This document shows positions 43,118 to 51,700 of a stretch of 64,000 nucleotides of DNA, piece after piece. Positions within the stretch are counted from its first letter, which is position 1, and each line of letters starts with the position of its first letter. The DNA lies in assembly GCF_900110955.1 (NCBI RefSeq), contig NZ_FOFR01000010.1, positions 186,001 to 250,000 on the forward strand, given 5' to 3'. Source of the DNA: Lentzea xinjiangensis. Its GTDB lineage: Bacteria; Actinomycetota; Actinomycetes; Mycobacteriales; Pseudonocardiaceae. The notes under the pieces were generated by a model. It had not been told where the DNA came from, did not search any database, and was given only the letters and a program-made list of their open reading frames with translations. The position numbers were made by a program, and so were the translations under genes.

Positions 43118-43579
43118 TCAGCTCTCGGTGGGTTCCAGCAGGATCAGCGGCACGTCGCGGTTGCCGGCCTCGGCGGCACGGGCGCGGAAGTCGGCGAAGA
43201 ACGGGTAGAGCTCGTCGGTGTAGGCCAGCCAGTCCGCCCGCTCCGCGCCTTCGGCCACCCTGGCGGTCATCAGCCGGCGAACGGGACCGTCCTGCAGTTG
43301 CACCGTCGGGTGCGCCACGAGGTTGTGGAACCAGCTCGGATTGCGGGCCTGGCCGCCGGCGGCCGCGCCGATGGCGTAGACGCCGTCGCGCTCGATGCGC
43401 ATCAGGGCGACCTTGCGCAGCTTGCCCGAACGGGCGCCGCGCATGGTCACCACGACTACCGGGCCGCCTCCCATCGTCGCGCCTTCGCGGCCGTCGGTGC
43501 GCTCGTACAGCTCAACCTGTTCGCGGGTCATCGCGTCGGTGCTGGGGACGTACTCGCCGTCGAGCAGATCCTTCGTCAT
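43118..43579 (-). CDS. Nitroreductase-family deazaflavin (F420)-dependent oxidoreductase
   Basis: A 153-residue split-barrel protein of the Ddn/F420-binding family: VVVVTMRGARSGKLRKVALM, then ARNPSWFHNLVAHPTVQLQ, both signatures of that family. Such proteins use reduced F420 to reduce quinones, nitro groups or enones. ATG 43579 has AAGGAAG upstream. It is the third gene of a minus-strand operon with an MDR enzyme and an F420-type NADPH reductase, which fits shared F420 chemistry. Confidence 0.87.
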   Translation of the reverse strand: MTKDLLDGEYVPSTDAMTREQVELYERTDGREGATMGGGPVVVVTMRGARSGKLRKVALMRIERDGVYAIGAAAGGQARNPSWFHNLVAHPTVQLQDGPVRRLMTARVAEGAERADWLAYTDELYPFFADFRARAAEAGNRDVPLILLEPTES

Positions 43580-43626
43580 CTCAGAGAACTTCCTTTCATC
43601 GAGGGAGGTTTTCGCGCCGCCGTGGT

Positions 43627-44628
43627 TCACCGGTCTACCCTGATCACGGTCTTGCCGATGGTTCGGCCGCTCTCGGCGAGGGTGTGTGCCGTCTTCATCG
43701 TCTCGGCGGTCAGGCCGTCCAGCGTGGTGGTGACGATGGGGCGCAGCCGGCCCGCCGCGACGTCGTCCGCCGCCCTGGCGAGGATCCGGCCCTGGCTGCC
43801 GACGTCGCTGCCGGCCGCGATCCTGCTGAACACCATCTCGCTGTGCAGCGACAGCGACTTGCCCGTGACGGCTCCGAGGTCGAGGGGGCCTGCGAGGTCG
43901 ATGGAGGCCAGGTGGCCGAAGGGGCGCAGCACCTCGACGATCGCTCCCAGGTGGCCGGTGGTGCCCGAGGTCGAGAACACCAGGTCGACGTGATCGATCC
44001 CCGCCGCGCGGAGCTGCCCGGCCAAGTCGCCGCGGTGGTCGACGACCAGGTCGGCGCCCATCGCCGTCGCCCACTCCCGCGACTCGGGCCGCGAGGCCGT
44101 GCTGATCACGAAGGCCGGTGTCATGGCCTTGAGCAGTTGCGTGGCCATCGACCCGACGCCGCCGGCTCCGCCGACGACGAGCACGCGGCTGACACCGGGC
44201 AGCAGCACGTCCTGGTCGCGGAACAGCGACTCCCAGGCCGTGAGGACACCGATGGGCAGCGACGCGGCGTCGGTGAACGCGAGCCGGTCCGGGATCTTGG
44301 CCACGACCCGGTGGTCGACCGCGACGCGCTCGGCCCAGCTGCCGTCGCGGGTGAAGTCGCCGGTGCCCATCACCCGGTCCCCGACCGCGAACCCGGTGGC
44401 CGCGGGCCCGGTCGCGGCGACGACCCCGGCGAACTCCCAGCCGAGTACGAGCCGCCCGCCGGGCTCGGCGCTGCGCGTCCGCCGGATCGAGGCTTCGCCC
44501 GGGTTGATGCCGATCGCACGGACCTCGACCAGCAGGTCACCGTCGCGCAGCCGAGGTTCGGCGACCTCGGTCAGGGTGATGGCGAACGCGTCGAGCGCGT
44601 GCGCTTCTTCGTAGGCGAGTGCTTTCAC
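43627..44628 (-). CDS. NADP-dependent MDR oxidoreductase
   Basis: A 333-residue quinone-oxidoreductase-like MDR enzyme, zinc-free, with GWEFAGVVAATGPAA in the GroES-like domain and VLVVGGAGGVGSMATQLL in the cofactor domain. The GTG start at 44628 is 4 bp after the stop of the upstream F420-reductase-like gene, so the two are probably translated together. Substrate unknown. Confidence 0.88.
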   Translation of the reverse strand: MKALAYEEAHALDAFAITLTEVAEPRLRDGDLLVEVRAIGINPGEASIRRTRSAEPGGRLVLGWEFAGVVAATGPAATGFAVGDRVMGTGDFTRDGSWAERVAVDHRVVAKIPDRLAFTDAASLPIGVLTAWESLFRDQDVLLPGVSRVLVVGGAGGVGSMATQLLKAMTPAFVISTASRPESREWATAMGADLVVDHRGDLAGQLRAAGIDHVDLVFSTSGTTGHLGAIVEVLRPFGHLASIDLAGPLDLGAVTGKSLSLHSEMVFSRIAAGSDVGSQGRILARAADDVAAGRLRPIVTTTLDGLTAETMKTAHTLAESGRTIGKTVIRVDR

Positions 44629-44632
44629 GGCT

Positions 44633-45229
44633 TCAGTCCTGCCTCAGGGCGTGCAGCGCCGAGAGCGGGCCGCCGACCTGCATGAGCCGGCCGCCGTCGC
44701 GCAGCGTCCCGGCGTCGACCGGCGCGAATCCGATGGTGTCGGCGACGGTGTGGAAATCCGCCTTGGCGGCCTCGTCGTCAACGGCGTAGAACAGCAGCTG
44801 CCGCCCTTCCGCGTGCCGGGGATCGGCGGCGATGTACTGGGCGTAAAGGGTGTTGAAGGCCTTGACCACGCGCGCACCCGGCGCGCGATCGGCCACGAAC
44901 TCGCTCGCCGTCTCCACCCCGAGGTCGGCGACGGTCGGCCGCATCGACGCCAGGTTGTTGGTCGTGTCGACCAGGATGCGGCCGTCCCACTCGGGCAGCC
45001 CGGCCAGCGCGTCACCGACCTGTGGCCACCTCACGGCGAGGAAGACCATGTCGGCGGCAGCCGCTTCGGCGGCTGTTCCCGCGCTCGCGAGCGGCCCCAG
45101 CCGGGTCACGACGTCGAGCAGGGTGTCCGGGCCGCGGCTGTTGCTGAGCGTCACCTCGTGGCCGGCCGTCACGAGGTGGGCGGCGATCGCCTGTGCGACC
45201 GTCCCGGCGCCGATGGTTCCGAAGTTCAT
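44633..45229 (-). CDS. NADPH-dependent F420 reductase-like protein
   Basis: A 198-residue Rossmann protein of the F420 oxidoreductase (Fno/ProC-like) family. The N-terminal GTIGAGTVAQAIAAHLV binds NADP and TLSNSRGPDTL follows, as in NADPH:F420 oxidoreductases; VVKAFNTLYAQ is a further signature. It could recycle F420 with NADPH for the Ddn-like protein encoded two genes downstream. ATG 45229 has GGAGGG upstream. First gene of the operon, divergent from a TetR regulator. Confidence 0.85.
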   Translation of the reverse strand: MNFGTIGAGTVAQAIAAHLVTAGHEVTLSNSRGPDTLLDVVTRLGPLASAGTAAEAAAADMVFLAVRWPQVGDALAGLPEWDGRILVDTTNNLASMRPTVADLGVETASEFVADRAPGARVVKAFNTLYAQYIAADPRHAEGRQLLFYAVDDEAAKADFHTVADTIGFAPVDAGTLRDGGRLMQVGGPLSALHALRQD

Positions 45230-45271
45230 GACCGTCCCTCCAGCCTTCGATGACGTCCGTCATCATAAGCA

Positions 45272-45345
45272 ATGATTGTAGGCATCATCATTAGCTGTCA
45301 AGCCGGGCTCCTCCGTGGACACTCGCTTTGATGATGGGTATCATC
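45272..45345. promoter_or_regulatory. Candidate TetR operators of the F420-type operon
   Basis: GATGAT-N4-ATCATC (45330-45345) and ATGAT-N7-ATCAT (45272-45288) lie between the divergent genes. Both contain ATGAT/ATCAT half sites, but their spacing differs, so shared recognition is tentative. Confidence 0.5.
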
Positions 45346-45375
45346 GGAAGGGATCTCGTCAGGAAGGTGGTGGAC

Positions 45376-45987
45376 GTGCCCCGCATCACGCAGGAGCAGA
45401 AGCGGCTCAACCACGAGAAGATCGTCAACGCGGCCGGCGCGGGGTTCCGGCTGCGCGGCATCGACGGCATCGGCATCGAGGAGCTGATGAAGTCGGCCGG
45501 CATGACGCACGGCGGGTTCTACAACCACTTCGCCTCGAAGGACGACCTCGCGCTCGAAGTCCTCCGCCAGGGCTTCACCGACTCGCTCGCGGCGCTCGAC
45601 GCCATCCGCGAGGCGCATCCGCGCTCGGCGCGCGCGGCCCTGCACGACATGGTTGACGAGTACGTCAACGCCGAGCACCGCGACCGACCCGAGATCGGCT
45701 GCGCCTCGGCCGCCTTCGCCACCGACGCCAGCCGCCACGGCGCCGCCGCCCAGGCCGAATACCGGCGCGGGCTCGACGGCTACTTCGCCGCCATCACCGA
45801 CATGCTGCTCGACCACGCACGCCAGGCCGGCGCCGAACTCGCGCCCGCCGAAGCCCGCGAGCGCGCGGTGGCGATGTTCAGCCAGATGGTCGGCGCGCTG
45901 ATCCTCTCCCGCGCGGTCGCCGACGCCGCCCCCGACCTGTCGGACGAGGTGCTGACGGTCAATCGGCGGCGGCTCAAGAAGCTGTGA
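45376..45987 (+). CDS. TetR family transcriptional regulator
   Basis: A 203-residue TetR protein with HTH GIDGIGIEELMKSAGMTHGG followed by FYNHFASKDDL and a TetR_C domain typical of regulators that sense reactive electrophiles or quinones (YcdC/AcrR-like). GTG 45376 is chosen because AGGAAGG lies 9 bases upstream; longer in-frame starts would run through the operator. It is divergent from the F420-type redox operon and probably represses it. Confidence 0.87.
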   Translation: MPRITQEQKRLNHEKIVNAAGAGFRLRGIDGIGIEELMKSAGMTHGGFYNHFASKDDLALEVLRQGFTDSLAALDAIREAHPRSARAALHDMVDEYVNAEHRDRPEIGCASAAFATDASRHGAAAQAEYRRGLDGYFAAITDMLLDHARQAGAELAPAEARERAVAMFSQMVGALILSRAVADAAPDLSDEVLTVNRRRLKKL

Positions 45988-46027
45988 CCGTCCGGCGGGC
46001 GGTGTGGGTGTGAGTCACAACGACTCG

Positions 46028-46200
46028 GCCGAGCTGCACGGGGTCCGCGAGCGGATCAAGTTGCTTGGAGCAGCAGAACGAGGTCCTGCGCCGCGCGACT
46101 GCGCACCGGTCGCAGGCGAACCTGCCGGGAAAAGCTCTGCTCGCTCGTGACGGAGCTGGCCGCGGACGGTGTTCCGCAGCCGGTCGCAGCGACCTGGTTC
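46028..46200 (+). mobile_element. IS3-family transposase remnant
   Basis: In three shifted frames the DNA reads AELHGVRERIKLL, EQQNEVLRRATAHRSQANLP and LVTELAADGVPQPVAATW. These are the end of the OrfA leucine-zipper part and the start of OrfB of an IS3-type element (usual form LLEQENEVLRRAAAY). Several frameshifts and loss of the DDE domain make it a relic. Confidence 0.7.
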
Positions 46201-46281
46201 GCGCCGCTCCGTGACGAACCGGACCCCTGCCATCTGCCACGACGTCGAGTCCGGCGGGGCCGCACCTTCCTCGTTGCCGGG

Positions 46282-46683
46282 TCAGGGTGCGGCCAACGGA
46301 AGGTCCATGATGCCGGTGGCTTGCGACCAGACACAGCGCCACGTGCCGCTGGCGGTGGTGTAGACGTCGGTGTGCCAGGCCTCGTGCCGCGGGATGTCCG
46401 CGCCGTCGACGGTGAGTTCGATGACGCACCGGTAGCGGAGGACGACGACGTCGGAGCCGACGATCGCGTCCACGTCGCCGGTCGGCCCCAATTCCCGGTA
46501 GACGACCCGCCCGGTGGTGAGGAGATCGAGGTACTCGGCCTTCGTCCACACGGTGCCGGTCGGGTTGCACAACCGGTACTCCGCGGCGTGCAAGCGGTCG
46601 TAGGTGGCGCGGTCCACGTCGAGGAGACATCGGATCCGCTCCTGCTCAGCCTCGATCACTTGGCTGGCCACGTCGTCGGTCAT
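46282..46683 (-). CDS. NTF2-like (DUF4440) domain protein
   Basis: A 133-residue protein of the NTF2-like/DUF4440 superfamily: an N-terminal helix pair with DRATYDRLHAAEYRL, then NPTGTVWTKAEYLDLL, RYRCVIELTVDG and a C-terminal TWRCVWSQATGI. Such domains are small-molecule-binding cones; here no partner is evident. ATG 46683 with no strong ribosome-binding site. It stands alone between two mobile-element relics. Confidence 0.8.
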   Translation of the reverse strand: MTDDVASQVIEAEQERIRCLLDVDRATYDRLHAAEYRLCNPTGTVWTKAEYLDLLTTGRVVYRELGPTGDVDAIVGSDVVVLRYRCVIELTVDGADIPRHEAWHTDVYTTASGTWRCVWSQATGIMDLPLAAP

Positions 46684-46775
46684 ACCCGCTCCTGTTCACC
46701 CGTTCGGTCCCGGTCGGCGACATCTGCGCTCACAACCAGGTCAGAAGGCGTAGGGGTGGTCTCTCGCTGACGCCA

Positions 46776-46950
46776 TCACGGTATCGGGGAGCCGGACCAC
46801 ATCCCGGCCGCCTTGGTGACCCTGCGGAACGCGCGGCGGACGTTGTGGGAGTCCAGCTCCTTGCCCGCCGGCGACGCGAATACAACGCCGTGTTCCTGCC
46901 ATCTTCTGCTCGCGAGCGTGCGCTTGGCGTCTTGCTGTTCGAATGACGGC
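46776..46950 (-). pseudogene. Tyrosine recombinase (integrase) C-terminal relic
   Basis: On the minus strand one frame reads QQDAKRTLASRRWQEHG, VVFASPAGKELDSHNVRRAF and RRVTKAAGM, the stretch before the catalytic HxxR of actinomycete phage or ICE integrases, then stops at 46776. The catalytic His, Arg and Tyr are lost. The 590-bp gap 46684-47273 holds this relic and no other gene I can see; its right part must contain the promoter of the biosynthetic operon, but no clear -35/-10 was found. Confidence 0.65.
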
Positions 46951-47273
46951 CGTCCTGACCGACCCTTCGCAGGTCGGCCTCCGCCTGATGACGCCCGAAC
47001 TGGCCAAACGGCGCACGCCGTCTTGATTGGTCGTGGAATCCGCGTGGTCTCAAGGTGTCGACGGTCATGTCCTTAGGGTCACCGGATCAGGTTTTCTCTG
47101 GATCGGCGGACGTGGATCTGTTTTCCTCGGTCGACACCCGGCCTGTGCCGTGCTCGGGATCACGCTTTTTCCCTTGGTTGTGAGGACGCCGGTAGTCGGG
47201 TGTGGATCCAGAGTGCTTCTGGAATTCGGTGAAACGCTGAGCGTTGGCGGAAATGCAATTGGAGATGAATGCA

Positions 47274-48164
47274 ATGCGGTTGCGGCCTGCACCTGGACAG
47301 GCTCTCGGGGCCGAGGTCACCGGGTTCGAGTTGGAGAACGCCTCCGCCGACGACCTGAAGACGCTGCGCGCGGGGATCTACGAGCACCAGTTGCTGTTGC
47401 TCAAGGAGCAGCACCTCGACCCGGCCGGCTTCATCGCGCTCGGCAAGGCGCTCGGTACGATCGAGACGTACTACGAGCCGATGTACCACCACCCGGAGCA
47501 CCCGGAGATCTTCGTCTCCGGCAGCAAGCCGGGTGAGAACTTCAAGGGTGTGCCGCAGACCGGCAAGTTCTGGCACGCGGACTACTCGTTCATGCCGAAC
47601 CCGTTCGGCATCACCATGACGTATCCGCAGATCGTGCCGACGACGCGCCGGGGCACCTACTACCTCGACATGGCGAAGGCCTTCGCGGATCTGCCGGAGT
47701 CGCTGCGGAACACCCTGCGCGGCACCAAGGTCGAACACAGCGCCCGGCGTTACGTGAAGATCCGGCCCTCGGACGTCTACAAGCCGATGCACGAGGTGCT
47801 CGCGGACATCGAGCGGACCACGCCCGCGGTTTACCACCCCACGGTGTTCCGCCACCCGGTCACGGGCGTTGAGGTCCTCTACGTCAGCGAGGCCGCGTCG
47901 TTCGGTTTCGTCGACCGGAACGGTGTCAGGCTGCCCGGCGAAATCCTGCAGGAGGTGCTGGAGCGCACCGGTCAGCTGGATCCGGAGTGCCGTGACCCGC
48001 GCATCCACCTTCAGACGTTCGTCAAGGGTGACCTGTTGATCTGGGACAACCGCGTGCTGGTGCACCGGGCGTTGCACAACCCGGCGCCGGAGCCCGCCCA
48101 GTCGTACCGCGTCACCGTGCACGATGACGAACCGTTCTTCGGCGTCGAAGACGGAAACGCGTGA
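47274..48164 (+). CDS. ScoE-like isonitrile-forming Fe(II)/2-oxoglutarate dioxygenase
   Basis: A 296-residue TauD-family enzyme that matches ScoE (and mycobacterial Rv0097) along its whole length: YYEPMYHHPEHPEIFVSG, VPQTGKFWHADYSFMPNPFG and SYRVTVHDDE near the end. The iron ligands are His101 and Asp103 (HAD) and His264 (VHRALH). ScoE converts a 3-((carboxymethyl)amino) fatty acid to the 3-isocyano acid by decarboxylative oxidation. ATG 47274 (GGAG 9 bases upstream) gives the same N-terminus as ScoE; earlier in-frame starts at 47244-47265 are less likely. First gene of the biosynthetic operon; its stop overlaps the next ATG by 1 bp. Confidence 0.9.
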   Translation: MRLRPAPGQALGAEVTGFELENASADDLKTLRAGIYEHQLLLLKEQHLDPAGFIALGKALGTIETYYEPMYHHPEHPEIFVSGSKPGENFKGVPQTGKFWHADYSFMPNPFGITMTYPQIVPTTRRGTYYLDMAKAFADLPESLRNTLRGTKVEHSARRYVKIRPSDVYKPMHEVLADIERTTPAVYHPTVFRHPVTGVEVLYVSEAASFGFVDRNGVRLPGEILQEVLERTGQLDPECRDPRIHLQTFVKGDLLIWDNRVLVHRALHNPAPEPAQSYRVTVHDDEPFFGVEDGNA

Positions 48165-48679
48165 TGAAGGTGGTCGATCGGAACGACGTCGAACTCCTGT
48201 CACAGGTGCTGCGTCCCTACCGCGACGACTGTCGCTACCTCCAGGAGGCGTACGTCGTCGAAGGCGCTCAGGAGGTCACCGCGCGGGGCAGGTTCTCCAT
48301 CGCGGAGTCCTGCTACATCGACTCCACCGGCCATTTCAACGCGGTCGAGTTCAACATCTGCTACAACCAGCTCGGGTACTTCCTCATCGCCAGCTGCGTC
48401 CAGCGAGAGCTGCTCGACGAGTTCGCCGCGTGGAGCATGGACGACTTCTGGGAGCGTCAGCTTTCCGACGTCCTGATCTACCGCTTCGCCAGCAAGTTCT
48501 CCCGGATGATCGACCCCGGTTCGTTCACGGGTGAGGTCACGTTCGCGAAGCCTGTGGTGCGCCGGAAACCGGGCAGGCCGCCGGTCATGATCATCGACAC
48601 CGCGTGCTCGTTCTGGGATGACAACGGCGGTGCCGCCGCGGGCGAGGTCACCCTCGCCTTCACCCGCCTTCCTGGCTGA
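48164..48679 (+). CDS. ScoD/FcoT-like hotdog thioesterase (glycine adduct formation)
   Basis: A 171-residue hotdog-fold protein similar to FcoT (Rv0098) and ScoD: LRPYRDDCRYLQEAY at the N-terminus, SIAESCYIDSTGHFNAVEFN in the middle and MIIDTACSFWDDNGGAA at the end. In ScoA-E pathways this protein adds glycine to an alpha,beta-unsaturated acyl-ACP and hydrolyses the product, giving the substrate of ScoE. Gene order E-D and the TGATG overlap support that pairing. The polyketide synthase gene starts 55 bp downstream. Confidence 0.87.
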   Translation: MKVVDRNDVELLSQVLRPYRDDCRYLQEAYVVEGAQEVTARGRFSIAESCYIDSTGHFNAVEFNICYNQLGYFLIASCVQRELLDEFAAWSMDDFWERQLSDVLIYRFASKFSRMIDPGSFTGEVTFAKPVVRRKPGRPPVMIIDTACSFWDDNGGAAAGEVTLAFTRLPG

Positions 48680-48734
48680 CCAGCCAGGTCGATGGCCGCC
48701 ACCTCTCGCATTCCCGTGGACGAAATGAGGAACA

Positions 48735-51700
48735 GTGTCAACAGCATGGGCCGGCTCGCCGCGGAGCCGGTTGGTCGAGCTCGTCCGCCGCACGGTTGCC
48801 GAGGTGCTCGGCTACGACTCGGCGGACGAGGTCGAGGTGGACGTCCCGTTCGGGGAACAGGGCGTGGACTCGTTGCTGGCATTGGACATCCGCGAGCGCA
48901 TCGCCGCTGAGCTGGGCGTCGCGCTGCCGCCGACCATCGTGTTCGAGGCGCCTACACCGGCGTTGGCCGCGGAGTACCTCGACCGGGTGCTGAGCGAGGC
49001 CGGCAGTGATGACGACGTGGTCGTGGAGGTGGCTCCTGCCGCCGACGATCCGGTGGTCATCGTCGGCATGGCCTGCCGTCTGCCGGGAGGGATCGACACC
49101 GTCGAGGGCTTCTGGCAGCTCCTGCTCGACGAGGACGAGGTGATCGGTCCTCTGCCGGACGACCGGGGCTGGGACGTCGAAGGCACTTACGACCCCGACC
49201 CGGACACCCCCGGCTCGATCTACGTCCGCGGCGGTGGCTTCCTCCAGCGAGTGCAGGACTTCGACGCGGGCTTCTTCGGCATCTCACCTCGTGAGGCGAT
49301 CGGCATGGATCCCCAGCAGCGGCTGCTGCTGGAGGTTTCGTGGGAGGCCCTGGAACGCGCGGGCATCGACCCGGTGTCGTTGCGGGGCACCGAGACCGGT
49401 GTGTACGCCGGGTTGTTCAGCTCTGGCTACGCGTCGGTGCTGGCGCCGGTGTTCGACGAGGTCGAGGGCTACCTCAGCATGGGCACCCTGACGGGGGTCG
49501 CGGCGGGCAGGGTCGCCTACGCCCTGGGGCTGCAAGGGCCGGCCATGTCCGTCGACACGGCGTGCTCCTCGTCGCTGGTCACGCTGCACCTGGCCGCCCA
49601 GGCGCTGCACGCCGGGGAGTGCGATGTCGCGCTCGCCGGCGGCGTGACCGTGCTGGCCGATCTCACCATGCACATCGAGTTCTGCCGCGAACGCGCGTTG
49701 TCGGTCGACGGTCGGTGCCGGCCGTTCGCTGAGGGAGCGGACGGGTTCGGGCCGTCCGAAGGTGCGGGAATGCTGGTGCTGCAACGGATGTCGGACGCCG
49801 TGCGGCAGAACCGCAAGGTGCTGGCCGTCGTGCGCGGCTCGGCGGTGAACCAGGACGGCGCTTCCAACGGTCTGTCCGCACCCAACGGCGCCGCACAACA
49901 ACGCGTGATCCGCAAAGCGCTGCGCAACGCGAGCCTCGGCCCGGCCGATGTCGACATCATCGAGGCGCACGGGACGGGCACCCCGCTCGGCGACCCGATC
50001 GAGGCAGGCGCACTGCTCGCCACCTACGGTCGGCGGCCGGCCGATCAGCCCGCGCTGGTGGGATCCGCCAAGTCCAACGTCGGCCACACGCAGGCTGCGG
50101 CCGGTGTGGTCGGTGTGATCAAGGCTGTGCTGGCGATGCAACACGGCGTGGTGCCGCGCTCCCTGCACTCGGACACGCCCTCTTCCATGGTGGACTGGTC
50201 CGCGGGAGCGGTGACGCTGGCCGATCGGACCGTGGCGTGGCCGGACCGCGGCCGTGCACGGCGGGCGGCGGTTTCCGGGTTCGGTGTCAGCGGCACCAAT
50301 GCGCACGTCATCCTCGAACAGGCACCGCAGGCCGCGCGATCCGCTGACGCCGCGGCCGACGGTCCTGCCGTGTGGACGTTCGCTGCGAAGTCCCCGTCCG
50401 CGTTGAGGGCTTACGCGGGCAAACTGCGCCACTTCGCCGAGAAGGTGGACGATCCGGCTGCGGCGGGCCGGGCGCTGGTGGAGAGCCGGAGCGCGTTCGC
50501 GCACCGCGCGGTGGTCTTCGCCGCCGACCGAGCCGAACTGGTGCGTGGCTTGGCCTCGGTGGCCGGCGGCGTGGCTGACTCGCGTGTGGTCGTCGGTCGC
50601 GTCCGCACAGGCCCGGGACCCGTGTTCGTCTTTCCCGGCCAGGGGGCGCAGTGGCCGGAGATGGCCCGTGACCTGCTGGCGTCCGCGCCGGTGTTCGCAC
50701 GGTGGATCAGCGAGTGCGAGCGGGCTTTCGCCCCGTACGTGGACTGGTCGCTGACCGCCGCGTTGCGTGATGGTGTCGATCTCAGTCGCGTCGATGTCGT
50801 CCAGCCCGCGCTGTTCGCGGTGCTGGTCGGACTGGCTCGGCTTTGGGAGCACCACGGTGTGCTGCCGAGCGCGGTGGTCGGGCACTCGCAGGGGGAGATC
50901 GCGGCGGCCTACGTCGCGGGAGCGCTCACGCTCGACGACGCGGCCAGGGTGGTCACGTTGCGGAGCAGGGAGATCGTCGCCCTGACCGGGCTGGGTGGCA
51001 TGGCGGCCGTGATGCTCGGCCGGGCCGAGGTGGAACATCGGCTGAGCCCGTACGGCGACGCACTGGCGCTGGCCGCGGTGAACGGTCCGGCGGCGATGGT
51101 CGTCTCCGGTGAGGTCGAGGCGCTGGAGAAGCTGCTCGCCGAGCTGACAGCCGACGGTGTGTGGAGCAGGCGCATCGACGTGGACTACGCGTCGCATTCC
51201 GCCGCCGTGGATGCCATCGAGGCCGAGGTCCGTGCGGTCCTGGCGCCGATCCGGCCGCAGAGCTCGAAGATCACCTTCGTCTCGACCGTCACCGCCGGGG
51301 CCGTCGACACCGAGGGGCTGGACGCCGGTTACTGGTACCGCAACCTGCGCTCTGCTGTGCGGTTCGAGGAGGCGATCGAGTTCCTGCGCGCGTCGGGGCA
51401 CCGCAAGTTCGTCGAGATCAGCCCGCACCCCGTGCTGAGCACCGCGCTGAACCAGATCGACGACACGGCGTTCGTGATGCACTCCCAGCACCGGGAACGG
51501 ACCACGCCGGCCGATTTCGCCATGCAGGTCGGCGTGGCCCACGCCAACGGGATCGACGTCGACTGGGCCACGTTGTTGCCGCCGTCGCCGGCCTCCTTCG
51601 TCGACCTGCCCACCTACCCGTTCGAACGCGCGGAGTACTGGCCGTCCGCTCCCGTGCGGCGGCGGATGGTCACCCCTGTGGTGACGAACGCGTTGACCGG

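Noticed and set aside
46282..46683. NTF2-like protein considered a polyketide cyclase of the cluster
   Set aside because: Opposite strand, isolated between mobile-element relics, and closer to DUF4440 than to SnoaL-type cyclases.
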